Part shown: one piece after another, positions 13,113 through 23,131 of the stretch
How the letters are laid out: each line of letters opens with the position of its first letter
How positions within the stretch are numbered: the first letter of the stretch is position 1
Assembly (NCBI RefSeq): GCF_013337045.2
Contig: NZ_CP118259.1
Location: 3,179,001-3,243,000 of the forward strand
DNA: 64,000 nucleotides
Reading direction: 5' to 3'
Origin: Agrobacterium vitis
GTDB lineage: Bacteria; Pseudomonadota; Alphaproteobacteria; Rhizobiales; Rhizobiaceae
The notes under the pieces: model-generated
Told to the model about the DNA's origin: nothing
Databases searched by the model: none
The model's input: the letters and a program-made list of their open reading frames with translations, nothing else
Program-made: the position numbers and the translations under genes

Positions 13113-13508
13113 TCACACTAGGCCAAAGACGTAGATGAAAGGCAAAATGCCTAAAACAGTAACGGCAATTATAAGTAGAAAATTGCGCCAGGTCGCTCCG
13201 CGAGCTCCCCCATGGTCCGACAGGATCGACAAAATCAAACCAAACAGCCCGACCCCCAGAGTGATCCCATAGGCCAGATAGAGCATTGGCTGGGCCAGCA
13301 TCACGGCGCTTGCGCCAAGGCCGGTCATCATGCCGCCACCCAGACGTAGCGCGGCCAACCCTTCCCGGCGGCCCTCCCACCCGCTCAAGCCGAGCCCCCG
13401 AAGGGTGATGCCCGGGGCAAACATGATGAACAGGCCCAGAAGGGCAAAGAGCGCGGCGCTGGCAAAGGCCAGTTGCTCGCCGGTTTCGGTCGGAAAATAG
13501 AATTCCAT
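13113..13508 (-). CDS. Small integral membrane protein of unknown function
   Basis: 131 residues with about four predicted membrane segments (roughly 12-33, 55-75, 77-97 and 108-129). The short loops contain charged stretches such as GWEGRREG and DHGGARGATWRN. I do not recognise the family with certainty; small DUF4345-like membrane proteins have a similar shape. It lies between priA and the atp operon on the same strand, about 250 bases before atpH and about 190 bases after priA. A link with ATP synthase assembly is possible but has no support beyond position; it does not look like AtpI. Confidence 0.75.
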   Translation of the reverse strand: MEFYFPTETGEQLAFASAALFALLGLFIMFAPGITLRGLGLSGWEGRREGLAALRLGGGMMTGLGASAVMLAQPMLYLAYGITLGVGLFGLILSILSDHGGARGATWRNFLLIIAVTVLGILPFIYVFGLV

Positions 13509-13700
13509 AGCAGCCTCTGGTGGTCCTCTGTGATCGTCCCTGTCTCAGGCCTGGATACGGCGCAAAACAGGAGGATGAATCGTATTTGCGCTCTTATGCC
13601 ACAGGCAAATCCAGGCGCAATATCTGGCTTTCGTCACCTCAAGCGCTGAAGGTCCTTTTTACGAGGGATTATTGGAAATCACCCGTCGTATTCCCCGGCA

Positions 13701-15920
13701 TCAAAGAAAGCTCTGCGGATCGACATCCACTTGCACCTGGATGGAGCGACGCTCTTTCGGGCCGTTGCTCAGCATCGCAGCGACAAAAGCCTGCATGTCG
13801 CTGGCTTTGCGGCCATGAATGAGCAGGCGGAAACGATGGCGGCCACGGATCAACGCCAGCGGTGCCTCGGCTGGCCCCAGAATGGCGATGCCGCTGACGG
13901 CAGGGGCGGCCTGGCGCAATTGCCGGGCATGTGTTTCGGCATCCGCCCTGTTGTCCGCCGACACGATGATCGAGACAAGCCGCCCGTAAGGCGGCAGCAC
14001 CGCCCGCTCCCGCTCGGTAATTTCCCGCTCATAAAAGGCATCGGCATCGCCGGAGACGATGGCTTGCATCACCGGATGCTGCGGTTGATAGGTCTGCAAA
14101 AGTCCATGGCTTTTCAAGCCGGTGCGCCCCGCCCGACCCGTCACCTGACTGAGCAATTGGAAGGTTCGCTCAGCGGCGCGTGGATCGCCATTGGCAAGAC
14201 CGATATCGGCATCGACGATGCCGACAAGCGTCATCAGCGGGAAATTATGCCCCTTGGCCACCAATTGCGTGCCGATGACAATATCCGCTTCGCCCTTGGC
14301 AATGGCTTCCAGTTCCAGTCTGAGCCGCTTGACGCCGCCGAGATCCGACGACAAGACCAGAGTGCGCGCGTCTGGGAAGTGCCGTTCCACCTCCTCGGCA
14401 ATCCGCTCCACCCCCGGCCCGCAGGCAACGAGATGGTCCAGCGTCCCGCATTCGGGGCAGGCATTGGGCGTCGGCTCGGCATAACCGCATTGATGGCATT
14501 GAATCTGGCCGCGAAACCGGTGCTCCACCAGCCAGCTGGAACATTGCGGACATTGGAAACGGTGGCCGCAGACCCGGCACAGCGTGAGCGGCGCATAGCC
14601 CCGCCGATTGAGAAACAACAGCGCCTGCTGCTGTTTTTCCACCGTCTTGCCGATGGCCCGCAGCATGAGAGGCGAAAGAAACCCGCCCCTTTCCGGCGGA
14701 TGGCGGCGCATATCGACAAGATGCAGATCCGGCATCGCCGCATCGGCAAAACGGGTTGGCAGGTGAATACGCTTGTAGCGACCGCTATAACTGTTGACCT
14801 GGCTTTCGACGGATGGCGTGGCCGAGACCAGCACGGCGGGAATGCCAGCAATCCGCGCCCGCACCACCGCCATGTCGCGGGCATTATAAAACACCCTGTC
14901 TTCCTGCTTGAAGGCCGGATCATGCTCTTCATCGACAATGATCAGCCCCAGATCGGCAAAGGGCAGAAACAGCGCCGAACGCGCACCGGCCACCACCCGG
15001 ATGTCGCCTGTCGCTGTCTGACGCCAGACTTTTTCACGGGTCCGGGTGGCAAGATCGGAATGCCATTCGCCGGGCTTGGCGCCAAACCGGTCCTGAAATC
15101 TTTCCAGAAACGCCGTGGTCAGGGCGATTTCCGGCAAAAGGATCAGCACCTGGCGGCCCTGACGCAGGGTTTCGGCAATTGCTTCGAAATAGACTTCCGT
15201 CTTGCCGGACCCTGTGACGCCATCAATCAATGCCACCGAAAACCCGCCGTCCCGAACACTTTCCACCAACACCTCAGCTGCACCCAGTTGCGGACCGGAA
15301 AGACGATGGGCGGCGTAATCCGAGTCCGGCAGCGCCACCAGCGGTGGAGGCGGCAGAAATACGGTTTCAAACAGGCCGAGCTTTGCCATGCCATCAACAA
15401 CCGAGGTCGAGACCCCTGCCGCATGAGCAAGCCCGCTCTTGGTCCAGGAAAGCCCATCCTCAGCCAATTCCAGCACTTTCCTGCGAGCCGGGGTCAGTTT
15501 TTCCGGGGCATGACCGCTGTAGCGTAAACCTTCGATCATCGGGTCAGGATCGAAGGCGGCAGGCGCGCGCAAAGCCATGCGAGCCACCAATCCGGGTGGA
15601 GAAAGAGTATAGGCCGCCACCCAGTCGATGAACCGGCGCATGCCCGCATCCAACGGAGGGCAATCGAACAGTTTCTCAATACTACGCAATTTGGCGGGAT
15701 CAACCTTGGCCCCATCATCGTCGCCGTCCCAGACAACGCCAACCACTTTGCGCGGCCCAAGCGGCACCTGCACGATGGCGCCAGGCGTCAGCATCATCTC
15801 ATCGGGAACGGCGTAACTGTAAGGCCCCGGCGCCGGCAAGGGCACCAGGACGGGGACGGCGCGGCGGGCAGGACCGGCCTTGGCGCGCGGACCAAACAGA
15901 TCTGACGATTCGGTGCTCAT
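13701..15920 (-). CDS. priA: Primosomal protein N', replication restart helicase
   Basis: 739-residue 3'-to-5' helicase that reloads the replisome at collapsed forks. The N-terminal DNA-binding domain (about 15-110) is followed by the helicase core with P-loop GVTGSGKT (about 234-241) and DEEH in the Walker B motif. An eight-cysteine zinc-binding insertion runs from CRVCGHRFQCPQC to CPECGTLDH. The C-terminal domain ends with QVQVDVDPQSFL. The frame is open to 15950; I use the Met at 15920 because the conserved sequence starts shortly after it, though no strong ribosome site decides this. Confidence 0.96.
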   Translation of the reverse strand: MSTESSDLFGPRAKAGPARRAVPVLVPLPAPGPYSYAVPDEMMLTPGAIVQVPLGPRKVVGVVWDGDDDGAKVDPAKLRSIEKLFDCPPLDAGMRRFIDWVAAYTLSPPGLVARMALRAPAAFDPDPMIEGLRYSGHAPEKLTPARRKVLELAEDGLSWTKSGLAHAAGVSTSVVDGMAKLGLFETVFLPPPPLVALPDSDYAAHRLSGPQLGAAEVLVESVRDGGFSVALIDGVTGSGKTEVYFEAIAETLRQGRQVLILLPEIALTTAFLERFQDRFGAKPGEWHSDLATRTREKVWRQTATGDIRVVAGARSALFLPFADLGLIIVDEEHDPAFKQEDRVFYNARDMAVVRARIAGIPAVLVSATPSVESQVNSYSGRYKRIHLPTRFADAAMPDLHLVDMRRHPPERGGFLSPLMLRAIGKTVEKQQQALLFLNRRGYAPLTLCRVCGHRFQCPQCSSWLVEHRFRGQIQCHQCGYAEPTPNACPECGTLDHLVACGPGVERIAEEVERHFPDARTLVLSSDLGGVKRLRLELEAIAKGEADIVIGTQLVAKGHNFPLMTLVGIVDADIGLANGDPRAAERTFQLLSQVTGRAGRTGLKSHGLLQTYQPQHPVMQAIVSGDADAFYEREITERERAVLPPYGRLVSIIVSADNRADAETHARQLRQAAPAVSGIAILGPAEAPLALIRGRHRFRLLIHGRKASDMQAFVAAMLSNGPKERRSIQVQVDVDPQSFL

Positions 15921-16019
15921 TGCGCCGGACCATGCCCCCGAACAGAACAAAATGGAACCGGAAATTTACGCCGTGATAGCCCGCACCCGACACTGGGATG
16001 GATGCGGGCAGTAGGGTAC

Positions 16020-18356
16020 TCACCCCACCCGCCGCAAACCGGTCGATGGCTGGGAACCGGTGGCTCCATGGGCGGGATGAAGATTAAACCGCCGGACCAG
16101 ATCAAGCAGAACCGTTGCCTCGGAGGCCAGCGCCGCACTCGCCGCATTGGTTTCCTCGACCATGGCGGCATTTTTCTGGGTTACCTGGTCCATCTGGTTT
16201 ACAGCGGTGTTGACTTCGGACAGACCGACGGACTGTTCGCGTGCGGACAGAGCAATGGCATCCATATGCCGATTGATCGTCACGATATAATCCACAATGG
16301 TCTTTAGTGATTCGCCGGTATTGCGCACCAGTTCCACGCCTCTGTCCACTTCGACCGTCGAATTGCGGATCAGTTCCTTGATTTCGCGGGCCGCCTGGGC
16401 AGAGCGCTGGGCAAGCTCGCGGACTTCCTGAGCGACGACGGCAAAACCCTTGCCAGCCTCGCCCGCCCGCGCCGCTTCCACGCCAGCGTTCAGCGCCAGA
16501 AGATTGGTCTGGAAAGCAATCTCATCGATCACCCCGATAATATTGGCGATCTGGTTGGACGATTGTTCGATGCGCTGCATGGCATTGACCGCATCCGCCA
16601 CAACACGGCCCGAGCTGGTCGCACTGCTATTGGCCTCGACGGCGACTGTTCTGGCTTCTTCGGCACGCTTGGAAGAATTGCCGACATTGGCGGTGATCTG
16701 GTCGAGGGCCGCCGCCGTCTCTTCCAGCGATGCCGCCTGTTGTTCCGTGCGCTTCGACAGTTCATCGGAACTACCGCTGATTTCCAGTGAGCCATTGTCA
16801 ATCGATTGCGAGGCCTGGGTCACGGCGATCATCGCCTCGCGCAACTGGGTGATGGCCGCGTTGAAATCGGCCCGCAGGCTTTCGAATTCTGGCGCGAAGG
16901 GCTGGTCCAGCCGGAACGTCAGATCGGCATTGGCAAGATGCTTGAGGCCATCGGCAAGGCCGGACGTGGCCTGGGCCATCGCTTCGGCCCGCAATCTGTC
17001 GACTTCTGCGGTGCGGCGGCGTTCGGTTTCCGTCGTCTGGCGGCTGGCGGCCGCATCCTGCTCCAACTGGCGGTTAGCGACGGCATTGTCACGGAACACG
17101 CCGACCGCATCGGCCATAGCACCGATTTCATCGGCCCTGCCCGCGCCAGGAATGGTGATATCCGTCTCGCCACCGGCAAGCTGGCCCATGCTGGCCGTCA
17201 TGGCCCGGATGGGCTTGGCAATGCTGAGCGCCACGAACCACATGGCGCCGATACCGCCGGCCGCGATGATAAGGGCGACGATAGCCTGGAAGATGATATC
17301 GCTGCCGCCGCGCTGGGTCAGCGCCTGGTCCAGGCTGATTGCCTCGGCCATCGCCACCGGCCTGGGCACAGACACGATCACCGACCATGGTGTCTTGGTA
17401 CGCCCGATGGCGATTGGGGAAAATGCCTGAAACTGATCGGCATCGGCAAGAACGTCGGCCTTGCCAGCCTGAATCATCGGCAGAAGGCTGGAGAGCGCTG
17501 GTATCGTCTTGTCAAAACGCTGCCCGATTGTATCGGGATGCTCGCTATCGGCGACCACCAGCCCCTTGTAACTGACGATCTTAACGCCGGCCTTGCCGCC
17601 GTAGATTGAGGCGCGCACCTCCTCTGCCAGCTTCTGCACGAAGCCGAGATCGAAATCGGCCCCGGCGACACCTCGAAACTTGCCATCAATCATGATCGGC
17701 ACAGACATGGTGGCAAGAAACACGTTCTTGCCCTGAACGATATAGGGCAATGGATCGAGAATGCTCTCGCCCCCTCCTTGCTGCGGGCCGATATACCAGC
17801 CGCCCTTCATCACTCCATTCGGATGCAATTCCGCACTGTCATATTCGACAAGCGGCTGAATGGCGATCTTGCCCGCCGCATCCCGGGTCCAATAGGGCAG
17901 GAAGCGCCCCGTCGAATCGGACCCCAGATCGCGGCGGTCGCGGAACTGGCTGTCATTGCCATCGAGCGCGTTCGGCTCCCAGGCGCTATAGGTGCCGTTG
18001 AAACGTGGATTATCCTTGAGCAGGTTCAGCAACATGGCGTTAAGTTGCCCGCGCCTCAGCTCCACCGCCGTACCATGGACCTTGTCGCCTGCAACGACCT
18101 CAAAACTGCGTGCCAGGTTCCGTGCGGCATCGAAAGCGCCATCCAGCGATGACCGGATAATGCCCGATTGGGTGGAAGCGAGCGTGGAGAGGGCTTCACG
18201 GGTTTTGGCTTCGGTGAGCTTGGTGACGTTATCGCCGACAAAATCCCTTGTCTGCCCGGCGGAGACAATGCCATAGCCGACCAGGCCAGCCGTGGCCGAC
18301 AGGACGCAAAGACCTGCAAGCACGGCTATTTTCATTTGTATGGACTTAAACTGCAT
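16020..18356 (-). CDS. Methyl-accepting chemotaxis protein with a dCache sensor
   Basis: 778-residue transmembrane chemoreceptor. The first membrane helix (about 5-28) is followed by a large periplasmic double-Cache domain (about 30-345) with the [11 protein letters not shown] and DFDLGFVQ patterns. A second membrane helix (about 355-380), a HAMP domain and a cytoplasmic signalling domain follow. The signalling tip reads [20 protein letters not shown]. The C-terminus has no CheR-binding pentapeptide. The ligand is unknown; dCache receptors often bind amino or carboxylic acids. It is not next to other chemotaxis genes. The frame also opens at a TTG six codons upstream; the ATG is preferred. 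Confidence 0.95.
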   Translation of the reverse strand: MQFKSIQMKIAVLAGLCVLSATAGLVGYGIVSAGQTRDFVGDNVTKLTEAKTREALSTLASTQSGIIRSSLDGAFDAARNLARSFEVVAGDKVHGTAVELRRGQLNAMLLNLLKDNPRFNGTYSAWEPNALDGNDSQFRDRRDLGSDSTGRFLPYWTRDAAGKIAIQPLVEYDSAELHPNGVMKGGWYIGPQQGGGESILDPLPYIVQGKNVFLATMSVPIMIDGKFRGVAGADFDLGFVQKLAEEVRASIYGGKAGVKIVSYKGLVVADSEHPDTIGQRFDKTIPALSSLLPMIQAGKADVLADADQFQAFSPIAIGRTKTPWSVIVSVPRPVAMAEAISLDQALTQRGGSDIIFQAIVALIIAAGGIGAMWFVALSIAKPIRAMTASMGQLAGGETDITIPGAGRADEIGAMADAVGVFRDNAVANRQLEQDAAASRQTTETERRRTAEVDRLRAEAMAQATSGLADGLKHLANADLTFRLDQPFAPEFESLRADFNAAITQLREAMIAVTQASQSIDNGSLEISGSSDELSKRTEQQAASLEETAAALDQITANVGNSSKRAEEARTVAVEANSSATSSGRVVADAVNAMQRIEQSSNQIANIIGVIDEIAFQTNLLALNAGVEAARAGEAGKGFAVVAQEVRELAQRSAQAAREIKELIRNSTVEVDRGVELVRNTGESLKTIVDYIVTINRHMDAIALSAREQSVGLSEVNTAVNQMDQVTQKNAAMVEETNAASAALASEATVLLDLVRRFNLHPAHGATGSQPSTGLRRVG

Positions 18357-18700
18357 ATTGGTTTCTTTCGCCAAGCGAGATCTTCCCGCAAGATCTCCAG
18401 ATTGGCCACCATTTAGATATTCTGAATATTAATAGATTCAAAATAACCCCTAGATATCGAGGGTATAAAACCAAAGTATAGAATCGATTTTGACGATTGT
18501 TAAACCAACATAAACTATGAGTATATTTAATACTTTCAATGCACGCCTTGGCATGCGTCGCATCTGCCCGGTGACCTGAGCACCTCGGTTAATCCTTCCC
18601 TAATGGCTCTCCTGCAGGATGGCTTTGATGTGCGACGTGGACTGTTTAAAATCTAGACAGACAACCACTGTATAAGACGATCAATCACGAAGGCCCTGCC
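18357..18700. other. Divergent control region between the chemoreceptor gene and xerC
   Basis: About 340 bases with no gene. The part near 18411-18540 is clearly AT-rich and probably holds the chemoreceptor promoter on the minus strand, but no convincing -35/-10 pair was found there. The right part holds the candidate xerC promoter described separately. Confidence 0.5.
18625..18652 (+). promoter_or_regulatory. Candidate promoter of xerC
   Basis: TTGATG at 18625-18630 and TAAAAT at 18647-18652, separated by 16 bases, about 48 bases before the GTG start of xerC. This is a match to the housekeeping consensus seen by eye only. Confidence 0.35.
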
Positions 18701-19636
18701 GTGACAGAATTGCTGTTGATTGCCGCCCCCGACCTGATGGCGGAACGCCAGAATTGGCTTGCCAGCCTGTCTGGACAAAGGCGGCTCGCCGATCATACGT
18801 TGACCGCCTATGAACGCGATACCCGTCAGTTTCTCAGCTTTCTAACCGGTTATTTCGGCGGTCCTCCGTCAATCGATGATATCAAGGCGTTACGACCTTC
18901 CGACCTGCGCGCATTTTTGTCGTCGCGCCGCAAGGAAGGTGCTGGCGCGCGCTCGCTCGGACGCCATCTCGCCGGTGTCCGGTCGCTGTTGCGCTATCTG
19001 GAACGCAAGGGTCTGGTCAATGCCGCCGGTGCCGGTGCCATCCGCTCACCCAAGCAGCCGAAATCGCTGCCCAAGCCGCTCAGTGCCGCCCAGGCTTTGA
19101 CGGTGGTGGCCGCAGAAACACAATTGAATGAGGAGCCTTGGATCGCGGCAAGGGACGCCGCGGTTTTTGCTTTGCTCTATGGCTGCGGCCTGCGCATTTC
19201 TGAAGCGCTGAACCTCACACCCGCCGATATCGTCGCCACGACGACCACGCTGCGTGTGACCGGCAAAGGCAACAAGACCCGGCTCGTGCCGCTCTTGCCT
19301 ATCGTGCGGCAAGCGGTTGAAACCTATCAAAGCCTCTGCCCCTATCACCTGCCAGCCGCAGAGCCGCTGTTTCGCGGTGCGCGCGGCGGGAAGTTGCAGC
19401 AAGGCATCATCCAGCGGGAAATGCAGCGGTTGCGCTCGGCACTCGGTCTGCCGGATACCGCAACGCCGCACGCATTGCGCCATTCCTTTGCCACGCATCT
19501 GCTGAGCGGGGGCGGCGACCTGCGCACCATTCAGGAATTGCTCGGCCATGCCAGCCTTTCCACCACCCAGATCTATACCGGCGTGGATTCGGCACGGCTG
19601 CTGGATGTGTATGACCGGGCGCATCCCCGCGCGTGA
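18701..19636 (+). CDS. xerC: Tyrosine recombinase XerC
   Basis: Site-specific recombinase (311 residues) that resolves chromosome dimers at dif together with XerD. The N-terminal SAM-like domain (about 15-105) precedes the catalytic domain. All catalytic residues are present: Arg165 (GLRISEAL), Lys189 (TGKGNKTR), His257 and Arg260 (HALRHSFATHLL), His283 (LGHASLSTTQ) and nucleophile Tyr292 (IYTGV). The start is a GTG. Nothing around it suggests an integrated element, so it is the housekeeping enzyme rather than a phage integrase. The downstream gene on the same strand begins about 95 bases later. Confidence 0.93.
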   Translation: MTELLLIAAPDLMAERQNWLASLSGQRRLADHTLTAYERDTRQFLSFLTGYFGGPPSIDDIKALRPSDLRAFLSSRRKEGAGARSLGRHLAGVRSLLRYLERKGLVNAAGAGAIRSPKQPKSLPKPLSAAQALTVVAAETQLNEEPWIAARDAAVFALLYGCGLRISEALNLTPADIVATTTTLRVTGKGNKTRLVPLLPIVRQAVETYQSLCPYHLPAAEPLFRGARGGKLQQGIIQREMQRLRSALGLPDTATPHALRHSFATHLLSGGGDLRTIQELLGHASLSTTQIYTGVDSARLLDVYDRAHPRA

Positions 19637-19730
19637 TACCAAATGTTTAAATTTGGGAAATAGGGTTCGGCAAAACGCAACCGGCGTCGCCGGGCAGACG
19701 CGCCCAGATGGACATTAGAAAGCAGACAGG

Positions 19731-20846
19731 ATGTTTAAAGCCAAGAATATGTCAGCGATAAACATAAGCGTTTTCGGCTGGGCTCCCCTCCGCTTGGCTG
19801 CCCCCCGCTGGACTGAACCCGCCTTGGCCATCGTCATGGCCGTGCCACTGCTGTTCCTGACGCTGCTGATTGCAGCTATCGTGTCCTCAAGCTTTGTCAG
19901 GGCCGAGGATCTCTCCTGTACCGGACGCAATCTCCTGCCGGAGTTACAGCAAAAGGACCCGAAAGCCTATCAAGCGCTGGAGGCCGAAGCGGCCAAGGTG
20001 CCGAATGGCCATTCGATTTTCTGGAAGATCGAAAAGCCCGGCATTGCACCGTCCTTCCTGCTTGGCACCATGCATGTCACCGACCTGCGCGTGCTGACGA
20101 TGCCGAAAGGCGCACCGGACGCAGCAGCGGCAGCCGATACCATTATCGTTGAATCCGATGAGGTCCTCGACGACAAGAAAGCCGCCCTCGCGCTTCTGGC
20201 AAAGCCCGAACTGTCAATGTTTACCGATGGTACGACGATTGCCAGCCGCCTGACACCGGAGCAGACGGCAACGCTCGAAACCGGACTGAAAGAACGAGGT
20301 CTGTCGCTCACCGCCGTCAACAGGATGAAGCCCTGGATTCTCGCGGCTTTCGTGGCACTTCCGGCCTGCGAAAAGGCCCGCAAAGCCGAGGGACAGTCCT
20401 TCCTCGACAAGCAGATTGCCGAAAATGCCGCCAAGGCCGGCAAGCGGGTGGTCGGACTGGAAACCTATGCCGAACAATTGGCCGCAATGAATGACCTGCC
20501 GATGGCTTTTCATTTACAATCGCTGATCGAGGCCGTCGAGCTTGGTGACAAGATCAATGACATCAATGAAACCATGATCTCCCTTTACCTGAAAGGCGAG
20601 GTCGGCGAGATCATGCCGATGCTGCAAGCGGTTGCACCGGATGCCAAGACCGCCAAACCTGACGGCCATACCGATTTCGACCAGCGGATCGTGATCGACC
20701 GCAACATGGTGATGGCAGAGCGCGCTGGGCCGCATCTCAACCAAGGCAAGATCTTCATGGCGGTCGGCGCCTTACATCTTCCGGGCGAAAAAGGTCTGGT
20801 CGAATTGCTGCGTGCTCAGGGCTTCACCCTGACGGCCATGCAATAA
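19731..20846 (+). CDS. TraB/GumN-family protein, membrane-anchored
   Basis: 371 residues. A hydrophobic segment (about 31-56, ending near VRAED) looks like a signal anchor or signal peptide, which would place the rest in the periplasm. The family motifs are visible: LGTMHVTD with His115 near the start and VGALHLPGEKGLVELL with His near 349 at the end. TraB/GumN proteins are proposed metal-dependent hydrolases related to TIKI proteases. The substrate is unknown here, and the xanthan GumN name says little about function. Two Cys residues (about 63 and 224) may form a disulfide. It is convergent with lpdA and shares a terminator with it. Confidence 0.85.
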   Translation: MFKAKNMSAINISVFGWAPLRLAAPRWTEPALAIVMAVPLLFLTLLIAAIVSSSFVRAEDLSCTGRNLLPELQQKDPKAYQALEAEAAKVPNGHSIFWKIEKPGIAPSFLLGTMHVTDLRVLTMPKGAPDAAAAADTIIVESDEVLDDKKAALALLAKPELSMFTDGTTIASRLTPEQTATLETGLKERGLSLTAVNRMKPWILAAFVALPACEKARKAEGQSFLDKQIAENAAKAGKRVVGLETYAEQLAAMNDLPMAFHLQSLIEAVELGDKINDINETMISLYLKGEVGEIMPMLQAVAPDAKTAKPDGHTDFDQRIVIDRNMVMAERAGPHLNQGKIFMAVGALHLPGEKGLVELLRAQGFTLTAMQ

Positions 20847-20855
20847 AATCAGAAA

Positions 20856-20884
20856 AGCCGTGGCTTGAACATCAAGCCACGGCT
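20856..20884. terminator. Shared terminator between the TraB-family gene and lpdA
   Basis: A perfect 13-bp stem (AGCCGTGGCTTGA / TCAAGCCACGGCT) with a 3-base loop lies in the gap between these convergent genes. The T-run is better on the minus strand (TTTTCTG), which suits lpdA; on the plus strand a weaker CTTAAT follows. Confidence 0.85.
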
Positions 20885-20942
20885 CTTAATATTGCAAAAC
20901 GATAATAACCGACTTCTCTCTTCTTTTAAAAAAGAGCGCGGA

Positions 20943-22349
20943 TCACATGTGGATCGGCTTGGCGAAGGTGGCCATTGCTGCTTCCTTCACGGCTTCCGAC
21001 ATGGTCGGATGCGCATGGCAGGTGCGGCCAAGATCTTCCGAAGAGCCGCCGAATTCCATCAACACAGCTGCTTCATGGATCATTTCACCTGCCCCAAGGC
21101 CGATGATGTGAACGCCAAGCACCCGGTCGGTCTCCTTATCAGCGAGAACCTTGACGAAACCGTCCGTCGCCTGCATGGCGCGGGCGCGGCCATTGGCGGT
21201 GAAGGGGAATTTTCCGACCTTGTAGGCGACGCCTGCGGCCTTCAGCTCTTCTTCCGTCTTGCCGACAGAGGCCACTTCCGGCTGGGTGTAAACCACGCCG
21301 GGAATGACATCGTAATTCACGTGGCCGTGCTGGCCAGAGAGGATTTCAGCCAGCGCCACGCCTTCGTCTTCAGCCTTATGCGCCAGCATTGGACCCTTGA
21401 CCACGTCACCAATGGCGTAAATGCCGGCAACATTGGTCTGGAAGTGGTTGTCGATTTCGACGCGGCCACGGTTGTCGAGCGCAACACCAACAGCTTCCAG
21501 CCCAAGGCCGGTGGTGTAAGGCTTGCGGCCCGTGGCGATCAACACGACATCTGCTTCCAGCACGGTCGCTTCGCCGCCCTTGGCAGGCTCGAACGTCACC
21601 TTGGCGCCGGTACCGGTCTTTTCAACGGCGGTCACCTTGGCACCGAGGTTGAATTCCATGCCCTGCTTGACCAGCATGCGCTGGAACTGCTTGGAGACTT
21701 CGCCATCCATGCCGCCGAGAATAGTGTCGAGATATTCGACCACAGTGACCTTGGCACCCAGACGCGCCCAGACCGAGCCAAGCTCAAGGCCAATCACGCC
21801 GCCGCCAACCACGATCATCTTGCCCGGCACTTTGTCCAGAGCAATGCCTCCAGTGGAGGAGACGATGATCTTCTCGTCGATATCTACGGCAACGCCGGGA
21901 ATGCCAGCCACATCCGAGCCGGTGGCGATGACGATGTTCTTGGTTTCGAGGATCTGTTCTTCACCCTTGTCATTGGTGACAGAGACCTTGCCGGCAGCCA
22001 CGATCTTGCCCATGCCGATGACGCCATCGATCTTGTTCTTCTTGAACAGGAAGGACACGCCTTCGACATTGGCTTTCACGGTCGCATCCTTGTGCGCCAT
22101 CATCTTCGGCAGGTTCAGGACCGGCGCGCTGACATCCACACCGAGCTCAGCCATGCCATGGGCGGCATGGTGGAACATTTCGGACGCATGCAGCAGCGCT
22201 TTCGATGGAATGCAACCGATATTGAGGCAGGTGCCGCCATAGGTGGCACGCTTCTCGACAACAGCCACCTTCATTCCAAGCTGGGCAGCCTTGATCGCGC
22301 AGACATAACCGCCGGGGCCGCTACCGATGACAACAAGATCATATGCCAT
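20943..22349 (-). CDS. lpdA: Dihydrolipoyl dehydrogenase, E3 of 2-oxoglutarate dehydrogenase
   Basis: 468-residue FAD enzyme that reoxidises dihydrolipoamide on the E2 subunit and reduces NAD+. The FAD-binding motif is VVIGSGPGGYVCAIKAAQLG. The redox disulfide is Cys41-Cys46 in GGTCLNIGCIPSKALLH. The NAD-binding GGGVIGLELGSVWARLG and the C-terminal HAHPTMSEA with the catalytic His are present. It is the last enzyme gene of the TCA block, separated from sucB by two unrelated membrane-protein genes on the same strand. Rhizobia often carry several lpdA copies; this one is assigned to the sucAB complex by position. Confidence 0.96.
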   Translation of the reverse strand: MAYDLVVIGSGPGGYVCAIKAAQLGMKVAVVEKRATYGGTCLNIGCIPSKALLHASEMFHHAAHGMAELGVDVSAPVLNLPKMMAHKDATVKANVEGVSFLFKKNKIDGVIGMGKIVAAGKVSVTNDKGEEQILETKNIVIATGSDVAGIPGVAVDIDEKIIVSSTGGIALDKVPGKMIVVGGGVIGLELGSVWARLGAKVTVVEYLDTILGGMDGEVSKQFQRMLVKQGMEFNLGAKVTAVEKTGTGAKVTFEPAKGGEATVLEADVVLIATGRKPYTTGLGLEAVGVALDNRGRVEIDNHFQTNVAGIYAIGDVVKGPMLAHKAEDEGVALAEILSGQHGHVNYDVIPGVVYTQPEVASVGKTEEELKAAGVAYKVGKFPFTANGRARAMQATDGFVKVLADKETDRVLGVHIIGLGAGEMIHEAAVLMEFGGSSEDLGRTCHAHPTMSEAVKEAAMATFAKPIHM

Positions 22350-22458
22350 TCAATCATTCCTTCACATCAAACGTTATGCCGCCCGTCATTGTGGGTACCG
22401 GCAAAATCACGAACAGACAGGGCCAAGGCCCGCATGAGACAAGCGCAAAGCGCTCACA

Positions 22459-23100
22459 TTAACTGGCCTTTTCCGTCGCTAGCTTCAAACCAAGCACAAT
22501 GAAGACTGCGCCGCTGATGCGGTCGATCCATTGGCTGGCGCGTGAAAAGGCCGCACGCATTTTCGGCGTCGTCATGAAGATACTGACGCCGACAAACCAG
22601 GTGATCAGGCAGGTTGCCATGACAAGGCCATATCCGAACTTAACCGCGATCGGCGTGTGAATGCTAACCACCGTTGAGAAGATCGACAGGAAGAAAAACA
22701 CCGGTTTCGGATTGAGTGCATTGGCTGCAAACCCGAGAAAGAAGGACTTGGAGATCGACTGGCGTTTATGATCCCCCGCCTCCACGCGCGGCTGCGCCGT
22801 CATGTCGGATTTACCCGCCCGCAATGACTTCACACCAATGTAAAGCAGATAGGCGACACCACACCATTTGACGATATTGAACAGGTAGATCGACTGGGAA
22901 ATGATCAGGCCAAGCCCGAGAATGGTGTAGGTCACATGAAACATCAGCGACGAACCGACGCCGATACTGGTGATGATCGCCTCACGCCGTCCATGTACCA
23001 GGGACTGGCGCATGACCATGGCCAGATCAGCACCGGGAGAGACGATAGCGAAGGCGAAAATAGCCATCAGGGATGCGAGTTCAAACAGATAGGGATGCAT
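22459..23100 (-). CDS. LysE/RhtB-family amino-acid exporter
   Basis: 213 residues, the usual length for the LysE family, with about six membrane segments. The N-terminal FAIVSPGADLAMVMRQSLVHG carries the conserved SPGP-like loop and glycine-rich pattern, and the internal NPKPVFFF is the typical NPK motif. It probably exports an amino acid or derivative by proton antiport; the substrate cannot be read from the sequence. It sits between lpdA and a MAPEG gene inside the TCA block, with a gap of 109 bases to lpdA. Confidence 0.88.
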   Translation of the reverse strand: MHPYLFELASLMAIFAFAIVSPGADLAMVMRQSLVHGRREAIITSIGVGSSLMFHVTYTILGLGLIISQSIYLFNIVKWCGVAYLLYIGVKSLRAGKSDMTAQPRVEAGDHKRQSISKSFFLGFAANALNPKPVFFFLSIFSTVVSIHTPIAVKFGYGLVMATCLITWFVGVSIFMTTPKMRAAFSRASQWIDRISGAVFIVLGLKLATEKAS

Positions 23101-23131
23101 CGACTTTCCTCACTCCGCCATAAGCAGCCGC

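Noticed and set aside
13731..15527. Open frame of 598 codons on the plus strand opposite priA
   Set aside because: Antisense shadow; priA has intact helicase and zinc motifs.
18701..19636. Tyrosine recombinase as a sign of an integrated element
   Set aside because: Length and motifs match housekeeping XerC, and no attachment repeats, phage genes or tRNA lie nearby.
19639..19656. CCAAAT / ATTTGG inverted repeat after xerC as a terminator
   Set aside because: Short AT-rich stem with no T-run; probably chance.
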